From positions 22,785 through 86,784 of the forward strand of contig DDLV01000036.1 of the NCBI GenBank assembly GCA_002340325.1: a DNA stretch of 64,000 bases, read 5' to 3'. Every line of letters begins with the position of its first letter. The stretch's first letter is position 1. A model generated the notes under the pieces. The model was not told the origin of the DNA and ran no database searches. It saw only the letters and a list, made by a program, of their open reading frames with translations. The translations under genes and the position numbers were made by a program. This document shows positions 18,871-25,978 of the stretch, piece after piece. The stretch is from Glaciecola sp. UBA2563. GTDB taxonomy: Bacteria > Pseudomonadota > Gammaproteobacteria > Enterobacterales > Alteromonadaceae.

Positions 18871-19272
18871 ATGCAGCCGCTACAATCTACAAATGAGAAA
18901 ACGCTTTCGCAACGCGATCCACAACAATTGGCGCAAGTGTCTCTCAAAGCATTTTTTAACATCATGGATAAATGGCGCGTTAAGACTGACGTTCAACGAG
19001 TTTTGCTTGGTGATCCTGCACGCTCTACTTTTTTTGCATGGAAAAAAGGCAATGCTAAACAGCTATCTGGCGATACTTTAGAACGGATCTCCTATGTGTT
19101 GGGTATTTATAAGGCACTTGGAATACTGTTTCCAAAACGAGAACAAGCCGATGCATGGCCGCAAAAACCCAATGACGCATTTAATGGCAAAACAGCGTTA
19201 GATGTTATGGCAAATGGCCAAATGAGAGATTTAATGTTAATGAGGCGCTACGTTGACAGTCAACGAGGTTAG
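18871..19272 (+). CDS. Xre/MbcA/ParS-type antitoxin (DUF2384), RES-Xre system
   Basis: This 133-residue protein fits the antitoxins paired with RES toxins. The N-terminal half is an Xre-like helical DNA-binding region (VSLKAFFNIMDKWRVKTDVQRVLLGDPARSTFFAWKKG). The C-terminal half carries the toxin-binding DUF2384 helices (ERISYVLGIYKALGILFP ... GKTALDVMANG). It should neutralise the toxin encoded by the next gene and repress the operon. AGAGGGTG precedes ATG 18871. The last 20 bases overlap the toxin gene, implying translational coupling. The pair lies inside a duplication of the patatin 3' end, which suggests horizontal arrival. Confidence 0.9.
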   Translation: MQPLQSTNEKTLSQRDPQQLAQVSLKAFFNIMDKWRVKTDVQRVLLGDPARSTFFAWKKGNAKQLSGDTLERISYVLGIYKALGILFPKREQADAWPQKPNDAFNGKTALDVMANGQMRDLMLMRRYVDSQRG

Positions 19273-19942
19273 TGAGGTCGCGCTTGATTGGGAAAATCTC
19301 TTTAGAATTATACCAAGTCGTTATCCCCCGGTCGGTTTGTTTGATGAAGTTGCCTCCCGGGAAGACTTAGACATCATTTTCGAGGTTGAATCCTTAACCA
19401 ATGATAGACTTCGCGAAGAAGTAGGTGATTTAGGGTTAGTCCCGCCACAGGAAAGAATATTTGGCCCAGGAACAACACCTGTTATGGCGGCTTTCACTCA
19501 CATTGGGTACGCGAGTAGATTCACAGATGGAAGAGATTACGGCGTATATTATGGCGCGAAGGTACTCGCAACTGCTATTAAAGAGACCTGTTATCATCGA
19601 GAGCATTTTCTAAAGCAAACAAATGAGCCTGACACAGACCTTGAGATGCGCTGTTACACTAACCAAGTGACGCTTCCGCTTCATGATTTGAGGTTTGACA
19701 CTTTTGCTCGCCTCTTTTTAGATGACTATACCGAATCTCAATCTTTTGGACGTCAAATGAAATATTCGGGCAGCAATGGTTTGGTTTATAATTCAGTCAG
19801 ACACAATGGCGGTTTGTGTGTTGCAGTGTTTAAACCCATTGCTTTAACGCTAACTGTTCAGTGCGGACATTATCTCTATCAATGGCGAGCGAGTAGCCAA
19901 TCTATCGAACATGTGTTGGAAATTCGCGAATTACCAATCTAG
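19253..19942 (+). CDS. RES-domain toxin of a type II toxin-antitoxin pair
   Basis: RES toxins deplete cellular NAD+ or ADP-ribosylate targets. This protein has the expected Arg/Glu/Ser family positions: R in FRIIPSRYPP and ASRFTDG, YYGAKVLATAIKET with the conserved Glu, and SNGLVYNSVRHNGG with the conserved Ser. It is 229 residues long; RES domains usually cover about 150 of such a length, so there is an extra N-terminal portion. The start is TTG 19253 inside the antitoxin gene, with GAGG seven bases upstream. A weak hairpin follows the stop codon. Confidence 0.9.
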   Translation: MTVNEVSEVALDWENLFRIIPSRYPPVGLFDEVASREDLDIIFEVESLTNDRLREEVGDLGLVPPQERIFGPGTTPVMAAFTHIGYASRFTDGRDYGVYYGAKVLATAIKETCYHREHFLKQTNEPDTDLEMRCYTNQVTLPLHDLRFDTFARLFLDDYTESQSFGRQMKYSGSNGLVYNSVRHNGGLCVAVFKPIALTLTVQCGHYLYQWRASSQSIEHVLEIRELPI

Positions 19943-19974
19943 AAAAAGCAGATTTAACTCTTTCATTGCTTTTT
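19943..19974 (+). terminator. Possible terminator after the RES toxin gene
   Basis: AAAAAGCA (19943-19950) pairs with TGCTTTTT (19967-19974) around a 16-nt loop. The stem is A/T-rich, so its strength is doubtful. Confidence 0.35.
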
Positions 19975-20069
19975 AAGTTACTGCAAATGCGAATTTAGGT
20001 TAACTATGATTGTCCCTATTTGAGTTTTTGCCTTTTCTTCGTAAAGGGTATCTTTTAAAGAGTGCAACT

Positions 20070-20585
20070 TTACCCTCGAAGCGCTTGTCTCGGCTTTCCG
20101 GTGTCAATCAGTTTAGCGTCAGCCAAACCAATCCCCATGTCATCCCGTTTATTACTGACACTAAAACAAACGACAACCTGTTGTTTAAAATTAAAAATGC
20201 CAGTGTACAAACAGCCCGCACCTAATTGAATACCAGTGCAGAAATCACCAGAAAACCACTGTCGTTTATACCTTGTTACACAGGTGCGTCAAATATCTCC
20301 TTGTCAATATTGAAGCAGGACTAAGTAGGCGATATCAATATTTTGCCGTCAAAAAGGTTCTTTAGTCCGACAAAGTTGCTCGCCAAAAGAAGTGAAGCTG
20401 AAATACGAGAGCTGACCCTGATGGGTGAAAGAAGTACGTGGCCAAAAATAGAAATGATCAGAATTCAGACCAAAATCAATCGAGTGCTCGACCACATTTT
20501 AAGAGACTATGAGACAGACTATTCGAAACGACAATTCGCATTGGAAAACTCGTGACGCTACCAATTTCTCAGTTATATGTCTGGA
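20070..20585 (+). pseudogene. Decayed copy of the 3' end of the patatin gene (direct repeat, copy B)
   Basis: This 516-base segment aligns without gaps to 18173-18688. Roughly 40 substitutions separate them. Two of these create stops in the reading frame (a Trp codon became TAA near 20223 and a Tyr codon became TAA near 20322), and the final codons are also altered. The 5' two-thirds of the gene, including the catalytic serine, is absent, so no enzyme can be made. Sequence just upstream of 20070 is unrelated to the patatin gene. It marks the right side of the inserted toxin-antitoxin segment. Confidence 0.9.
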
Positions 20586-20892
20586 TAGTTGGAATTCTTT
20601 TTAAATGGATGCATTTATAGTTTTTATGTCACGCGAACATAAGCCAGTCGAAACGATTACACTCGAATTTCTGGACAAAAAAAGCGAATTAGCCAATTGT
20701 TTGGTCTATATTAATCAAAAATAGACCCATTTTTAAATTAGAATAAGAAAGTTCGAAAATACTTACATGTCACTGGACTCACTTGCCCCGTTTTGTTGGC
20801 TGAGTCAAATGAGTGCATTGATTCACGTAGAGCAAACAGAGTTTGATGCCGATCTTGAAAACAATGTAAAAGCTAATTGGTGCTTCATTTAA
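20586..20892. other. AT-rich intergenic stretch with no supported gene
   Basis: This lies between the dead patatin tail and the putative immunity gene. GGTCTAT and ATAGACC (about 20704-20728) can pair around an 11-nt loop and are followed by a short T run, a weak terminator candidate. Nothing else is recognised. Confidence 0.4.
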
Positions 20893-21375
20893 TTATTCGA
20901 TGATTGACTGAAGATACCTTTCCCTGAACGTTGTCTGATTTTTGATTAAAGACATTAATTCCTCTCGCTTAGATTGCCGTAAAGGGTTCGATTTATTGAG
21001 ACAAAGGCACGCTTCAATCACACCTAATTCAATTAGACTCAGCCAAGTGGTGTCAGCATAGCTATGCCCATAAAGTATCATCTTATAATAACACCTCCAA
21101 AACTCGACTTGATAACAAGTTTTGTACTTTGATTCAGCAAATTCAAGAGAATCAAAAATAAAAATTTCTGATTTATCTACCATCGCAGATGGAATATCGT
21201 GCATTGTTGAAAAACCGTAGTCTTGGAATAGAAAGCTCAATACTGAAAAATTTACATAATCATCGAGATTGAAGCTTTCCTCTCTCTCAAGCGCCATGCA
21301 GTAGGACTGAAAAGCACTAGATGGTTCTCTTAACGCTTCATGAGAAATGGCTTTGGTTATATAGTTTCTGCTCAT
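20893..21375 (-). CDS. Putative immunity protein for the adjacent Rhs toxin tail
   Basis: I do not recognise the family of this 160-residue acidic, mostly helical protein (MSRNYITKAISHEALREPSSAF...). The functional call rests on position: its ATG overlaps the stop codon of the Rhs toxin gene by four bases (ATGA), the standard arrangement of a polymorphic toxin with its immunity gene, and small unrelated proteins are normal in that place. It would bind and block the toxin domain made by its own cell or by neighbours. Confidence 0.55.
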   Translation of the reverse strand: MSRNYITKAISHEALREPSSAFQSYCMALEREESFNLDDYVNFSVLSFLFQDYGFSTMHDIPSAMVDKSEIFIFDSLEFAESKYKTCYQVEFWRCYYKMILYGHSYADTTWLSLIELGVIEACLCLNKSNPLRQSKREELMSLIKNQTTFRERYLQSIIE

Positions 21376-22574
21376 TTGTGTTTCTTTCTGTTAACGCCAG
21401 CGTTCTGGATGGTTCCATTTCTGACATGAACCCATACCTGGCCTCCGTTATAGCTCCTTGCGTACCCCGACATTCCAGCGTTTATATTTCCTTGCGATAG
21501 CACATTACTATTTGCGTTTGCGGGATTCGACGCAATGCTTCTAAACAAGTTGATAAACCTTTGTTGAGAGGCTGAGGTTAAGGGATTAACATGATTAGCG
21601 CCATTCCGAAAAATATGCTGAAATTGACCTGGACTTGATGGAAAAGCTGGAGCGTTAGAGGCACCCGGACCACAAAACCCAGCATTTTTCGCATTTCTTA
21701 ATAAACTTTGTAGCGCCGTGACATCGTTTTTTGTATATCTTCCCCTTGGTCCTGACGGTCGCGCAGTGTTGTAAGAAAAAGTTGTGTCATATCGCCTTAT
21801 TTGTGTAATTAATGAGTTTATTTGATAATTGACAAATGGATTAGTTGTATAGGGATTACGATTTACTCCTCTCCCTCGACTGAGTCCGGTTATATCTGTG
21901 TATACAACTGGATTGCCACCAACATAAGCATAGGTATTAATTCCCCCAGCCAAACCAATCGGGTCCGACTGAATATACCTGCCCAACTCAGGGTCGTAAT
22001 CCCTGAAGAAATTGTAGTAGAGACCGGATTCTGCATCAACATATTGACCTGGGAATCGCGCTTTGAAGGTTTCTGTCAATAGGTCTTGTTCGATGATGAT
22101 TTCACCGAACGGTGTGTGACTTGCTTGCCACACGGTCGCACCTGCGCTGTCGGTGATAGCTAAAGGGTAGTCTAGATGACTTGTGTGTACATAATAAACC
22201 TCATCGTTTTGTTTAAACGCTATCCGCTGACCGTTGACATAATAGTATTCAACTTGTGTGTTGCCGTTTTCATCAAGCTCTGCCAGTAGCACGCCATCAG
22301 GGCTATAGATATAGGTCGACGCTGCTGCTTTTGAGGTTTTCGTAATGCGACTGCCGGCATAGTCATACGTATATTCGAATACACCGGTTGTCAGGGTTGC
22401 TTTTTCTAAGCGATTCGCATCGTTGTATTCAAAGCTATCACTGCCGCGCGCAGTCATATTACCAACTGCATCATATGCCATCGTTTTCGTATTGGTGCTG
22501 ACAAGGCGGTTAGTGTTGTAGATGTATGTATCTTCAGGGGTGTTATCCAGTTGTTTTGATAACCGATTACCCAT
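21372..22574 (-). CDS. Rhs-family polymorphic toxin C-terminal part, 5'-truncated
   Basis: Several YD repeats (MTARGSDSFEYNDANRLEKATL, FEYTYDYAGSRITK) lead to the Rhs core end (ESGLYYNFFRDYDPELGRYIQSDPIGLAGGINTYAYVGGNP), after which a variable ~170-residue toxin tail starts. The tail contains HIFRN-GANHVNP-T-ASQQRFINLF and GGQVWVHVRNG, which I cannot assign safely to a named nuclease family. The reading frame stays open with more Rhs repeats upstream of this ATG to 22844, where an in-frame stop ends it, so at least a thousand N-terminal residues (secretion and shell regions) of a full Rhs protein are missing. It is an orphan toxin cassette, possibly silent or a recombination donor. Confidence 0.8.
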   Translation of the reverse strand: MGNRLSKQLDNTPEDTYIYNTNRLVSTNTKTMAYDAVGNMTARGSDSFEYNDANRLEKATLTTGVFEYTYDYAGSRITKTSKAAASTYIYSPDGVLLAELDENGNTQVEYYYVNGQRIAFKQNDEVYYVHTSHLDYPLAITDSAGATVWQASHTPFGEIIIEQDLLTETFKARFPGQYVDAESGLYYNFFRDYDPELGRYIQSDPIGLAGGINTYAYVGGNPVVYTDITGLSRGRGVNRNPYTTNPFVNYQINSLITQIRRYDTTFSYNTARPSGPRGRYTKNDVTALQSLLRNAKNAGFCGPGASNAPAFPSSPGQFQHIFRNGANHVNPLTSASQQRFINLFRSIASNPANANSNVLSQGNINAGMSGYARSYNGGQVWVHVRNGTIQNAGVNRKKHK

Positions 22575-22965
22575 AGCGTCATAAGTAAATGATAGCTCGC
22601 CATATCGGCCTTGTGCATCGATAAGCCGGCTTAATGCATAATAGGTAAAACCTTCACTAGTATTGTCATCAATGGCATCGGTAATACTGGTGATGTTAAC
22701 GTTTTTATCATATGAATACCGGTATTCATAATCAGGTCCGGTGACGCGCGTGAGACGACCAATGCCGTTGGTATGCCCTGTGGTGCCATCATATTCTAAC
22801 GTTACGTCTTTCGTTGCACTTGGATATTGAATAACGCAAACCTTTCAGCGCCGCTTAAGTTTCGTGACGTGATTTATAGACCATATAAAATACAAAGAAT
22901 TGGGCTAAGTCTTATCCTCATATAAGACAGATCAATCATGTATGTTTGCGGGCTGCAACAGTCAG

Positions 22966-23670
22966 TTAGATATCCGGTGGGAGCGGATTTTGTGTTTCGT
23001 TTTCACTCGAAAACAATTGGTTGAGCAATTGTTTTTCTCTGCTGATGATGGGATGGATAAAATCCTCTATCTTGCCGATTTTTTTAAACGCCTTAAAGCC
23101 TCTTTCTAAAAACGCCTGCATGTTTCCAAATCCAGCTGCTTTTGCAGGTTTGCGAGATACTAATAACAATGCAGATATTCCGGGTATCTTTACTACCTGC
23201 GCTAAGTCTGCACTCAATGCCTCAAGCACAGCTATTTGCTCTTCTCGACATTCTTGATTGTCAGAAGCTCGATAAGCGTCAAAATAAGTCGTTCTGTCTA
23301 GGCTTCGGTTTCCCAAGTGCTGAACAAGTGTAAAATCGAGTTTCACGGCCAAATAGTTTAACTTCAACGCTGCCTCCAAAGATATTAACGCTTTTTCTGG
23401 AAGCACTTTTGCCATTTTTGGCACTACACGTGCAAATTCACTGTCACGTTCACTAAAATCGTGTGGCCCATAAATTTCATCCGCCAAAAACTGAATGGCA
23501 GGCTTGTATCGTTTTTTTTGGTTTAGGTCATCGTGTGTTATGAGCAGTCTTTTCATCTGCCAGTGTTGAAGCGTTCTGATTTCATTTATTAGATTTTGTT
23601 CTGCGATGCGGTTATGAATTTTTTCTGCCGCATCGATATAGCCGACCATCTTGTTTACAGTTGATGACAT
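22966..23670 (-). CDS. FFLEELY-motif protein (DUF8198-like)
   Basis: The 234-residue protein contains KPAIQFLADEIYGPHDFSERDSEFARVVP, matching the namesake segment of the proteobacterial 'FFLEELY motif' family (x-FFLEELYGP-DFS-RD---RV-P). Other family features are LERGFKAFKKIG near the end and a charged helical body. No function is established to my knowledge. It is encoded opposite to the lipid genes, 265 bases from phasin 2, and shares the promoter region with it divergently. A role on or around storage granules is possible from context only. Confidence 0.65.
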   Translation of the reverse strand: MSSTVNKMVGYIDAAEKIHNRIAEQNLINEIRTLQHWQMKRLLITHDDLNQKKRYKPAIQFLADEIYGPHDFSERDSEFARVVPKMAKVLPEKALISLEAALKLNYLAVKLDFTLVQHLGNRSLDRTTYFDAYRASDNQECREEQIAVLEALSADLAQVVKIPGISALLLVSRKPAKAAGFGNMQAFLERGFKAFKKIGKIEDFIHPIISREKQLLNQLFSSENETQNPLPPDI

Positions 23671-23850
23671 AAGTAACCCATCGTGCGTGTCATGTATTTG
23701 TATTTTCTTCGTCGAACATTATGAGGTTGCAAAGAAGCCGATTCAACTTCAAAAATTTATTTCAGTTCGTGTAAGGTCCATAGCTCATAATCCATAGCAA
23801 ATGATCTATAGTAAGTAATGGATGCGAAAAAATAACTGTTTTTTTTGCTA

Positions 23851-23871
23851 TTAGTATGCGGTTTCTAATTT
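23851..23871. promoter_or_regulatory. Candidate operator upstream of phasin 2
   Basis: TTAGTATGCGGTTTCTAA followed by TTT differs at two positions from 16281-16301. It lies 65 bases before the phasin 2 start, close to where a promoter would be, and between this gene and the divergent FFLEELY gene. A shared regulator, probably the TetR protein, is inferred. Confidence 0.5.
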
Positions 23872-23935
23872 AAAACTTTACTATGCATTCATCTTAAGAA
23901 ATTTACTTATTTACATTTAAAAAACGGTGACAAAG

Positions 23936-24319
23936 ATGACGAACTTAGAAAAAATTAAAGAAACAGCAACAACGACTGAAGAGATGGCGCGTAAAGTATG
24001 GCTAGCAGGTTTAGGCGCTTATGGCAAAGGATATGATGAGCTAACTGGGCGCATGGAGACCATTTCTAACGAATCTAACAAGTTATTTGAAGAGCTTGTT
24101 GCAAAAGGACAAAAGCTTGAAGAGGAAGGCAGAGAAAAAGCGAAATCAATGACTGACGACGTCAAAACTCGAACAAAATTTGACGCGGGTTTTTCAAGCA
24201 TACTTTCTACCTTTGGACTTAAAGACACTGAAACTGAACAGAAATTAGAAGAGTTGAGTGCAAAAATAGATGCACTGACGGATACGGTTTCTAAGTTAAT
24301 GGAAACGGAAAAGAAATAA
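23936..24319 (+). CDS. Phasin-family protein (short)
   Basis: The protein is about 127 residues and is nearly all amphipathic helix. The phasin hallmark VWLAGLGAYGKGYDEL sits near the N-terminus, as in PhaI/PhaF-type phasins, and a coiled coil (EQKLEELSAKIDALTDTVSKLM) lies at the C-terminus for oligomerisation. It lacks the basic tail of the phasin at 16565-17101, so the two correspond to a coat form and a nucleoid-tethering form. ATG 23936 is preceded by GGTGA; a GTG at 23927 is an alternative. A strong terminator follows, so it is monocistronic. Confidence 0.87.
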   Translation: MTNLEKIKETATTTEEMARKVWLAGLGAYGKGYDELTGRMETISNESNKLFEELVAKGQKLEEEGREKAKSMTDDVKTRTKFDAGFSSILSTFGLKDTETEQKLEELSAKIDALTDTVSKLMETEKK

Positions 24320-24341
24320 CCCTCCATTAAACTGAACGAAT

Positions 24342-24366
24342 AAAAGAGAGCGTCGCTCTCTTTTTT
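24342..24366 (+). terminator. Rho-independent terminator after phasin 2
   Basis: AAAAGAGAGC and GCTCTCTTTT pair around a 3-nt loop (GTC), followed by a T run ending at 24366. Confidence 0.85.
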
Positions 24367-24502
24367 CTGTCTGAAATAATGATAACGCTCTTAAAGGCGC
24401 GCTTTTTATGTTAAGTTTTTATTAAAGTTGTGTAAATTGCTCTAATATTATACTGCATAGATGAGGAGTTTTCTGTTTCTCAATGGGTCGGAAGGAATAC
24501 AT

Positions 24503-25978
24503 ATGGCGAATAATAATAGTCTCGTAAGACATAAAAGCAGTCTCTTAAGTGAAATAGAACAATCTGAGTCAGGGCCTCATATAGGTGCCTTTTTCGATTT
24601 TGATGGCACCATCATTTATGGCTATTCGGCCAAAGCGATGATCACCGAGCAAGTTAAACGTGGCGACCTTTCGCCAAGAGAGTTTATCGAACTGATTGGC
24701 GCAATGACCAGTTTTGGCCTCGGCAATATTGGTTTTTCAGCAATGATGGTGGCCTGTTCTCAGTTTATGAGAGGTATCAGCGAGCAAAGCTATATCGAGT
24801 TTGGTGAAGACTTGTATCGCAATCAACTAGCAAGATTAATATACCCGGAATCCAGAGCCCTAATTGAAGCCCATCAGAAAAAAGGACACACTGTCGCTAT
24901 TATTTCATCCGCGACTCCCTATCAAGTCGAACCTGCAGCACGTGATTTGGATATTGAACACGTTATGTGCTCACATCTTGAAGTAGAAGACGGCGAGTTT
25001 ACTGGGAGAGTGATACGGCCTACATGCTTTGGTCAAGGCAAAGTGACCGCTGCTGAAACGTTATCAGAATCACACGGTGTCGATCTGGACAAAACGTTTT
25101 TCTATTCTGACAGTGATGATGATATCGAATTACTTGAACGCGTTGGTAATCCGCGCCCGCTAAATCCAAATCGTAAGCTAGTCAAGTTGGCAGAAAACAA
25201 TAATTGGCCAATCAAACGCTTCGCTAGTCGGGGACGCCCTGGAATGATGGATTGGGCACGTTCCGTTGCTGCTACAAGTAGTCTTGTCACCTCATTTGTT
25301 GCCGGTCTTCCGGTGATGGCAATAAATGGATCAAGACGCGAAGCCCAGAATTTTTCTTTCTCGTTATTTGCAGATACTGCAAGTGCTCTGATTGGTCTCA
25401 ATCTTAATATTAGAGGTGAGGAGCACATCTGGTCGCAGCGCCCTTGTGTTTTTGTATTTAATCATCAAAGCAAAGCGGACGTTGTTATTATTGCTAGACT
25501 ATTGCGCAGAGACATTGCCGGTGTCGCTAAAAAAGAGATTAAGAGAATACCTCTTGTCGGTCAGGCATTTGAATTTGGTGGAGCGGTCCTAATCGACAGA
25601 GAAAATGCCGCATCCGCAATTGAGGCTATGCAACCTCTTGTTGATGCGATGAAAAATGAAGGCAAGAGCGTGGTGCTCTCACCAGAAGGGACGCGCACGA
25701 TAACGCCCAAATTGACGACATTTAAAAAAGGAGCCTTTCATTTGGCCATGCAAGCAGGCGTGCCAATGGTGCCTATTGTTATTCATAACTCTATTGATGT
25801 TGCGCCTAAAGGAGATTTTGTGTTCAGACCCGCGACGGTAGATGTTGAGGTGTTACCCCCGGTTGATACGTCCAAGTGGACGGTTGAAACAATCGATGAG
25901 CATGTCTTCGATGTAAGAGGAATGTTCCTCAAAGCCCTTGGACAGCAACATGAACTCGCAATCGAAAAGGATGCTTGA
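24503..25978 (+). CDS. HAD-IB phosphatase / 1-acylglycerol-3-phosphate acyltransferase fusion
   Basis: An N-terminal HAD domain has the nucleophile motif FDFDGT (Asp32/Asp34), motif II ISSAT and motif III YSDSDDDIELL. The C-terminal PlsC domain has the catalytic NHQSKADV (about residue 320) and SPEGTRT (about residue 394). The PlsC half should acylate lysophosphatidic acid to phosphatidic acid. The HAD half could dephosphorylate a lipid phosphate or act on phosphoserine-like substrates; this is unresolved for the family. ATG 24503 is preceded by AAGGAA; the frame also opens at 24461. It overlaps the plsB gene, which together with the WS/DGAT gene forms a tight set. Confidence 0.88.
   Translation: MANNNSLVRHKSSLLSEIEQSESGPHIGAFFDFDGTIIYGYSAKAMITEQVKRGDLSPREFIELIGAMTSFGLGNIGFSAMMVACSQFMRGISEQSYIEFGEDLYRNQLARLIYPESRALIEAHQKKGHTVAIISSATPYQVEPAARDLDIEHVMCSHLEVEDGEFTGRVIRPTCFGQGKVTAAETLSESHGVDLDKTFFYSDSDDDIELLERVGNPRPLNPNRKLVKLAENNNWPIKRFASRGRPGMMDWARSVAATSSLVTSFVAGLPVMAINGSRREAQNFSFSLFADTASALIGLNLNIRGEEHIWSQRPCVFVFNHQSKADVVIIARLLRRDIAGVAKKEIKRIPLVGQAFEFGGAVLIDRENAASAIEAMQPLVDAMKNEGKSVVLSPEGTRTITPKLTTFKKGAFHLAMQAGVPMVPIVIHNSIDVAPKGDFVFRPATVDVEVLPPVDTSKWTVETIDEHVFDVRGMFLKALGQQHELAIEKDA

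Noticed and set aside
20010..20555. Two open frames that could be read as separate small genes
   Set aside because: They are the dead copy of the patatin 3' end split by nonsense codons, so they are covered by the pseudogene entry.
21372..21870. Naming the Rhs tail as an EndoU or similar nuclease
   Set aside because: The His and Asn residues are suggestive, but I could not confirm a family motif by eye; left unassigned.
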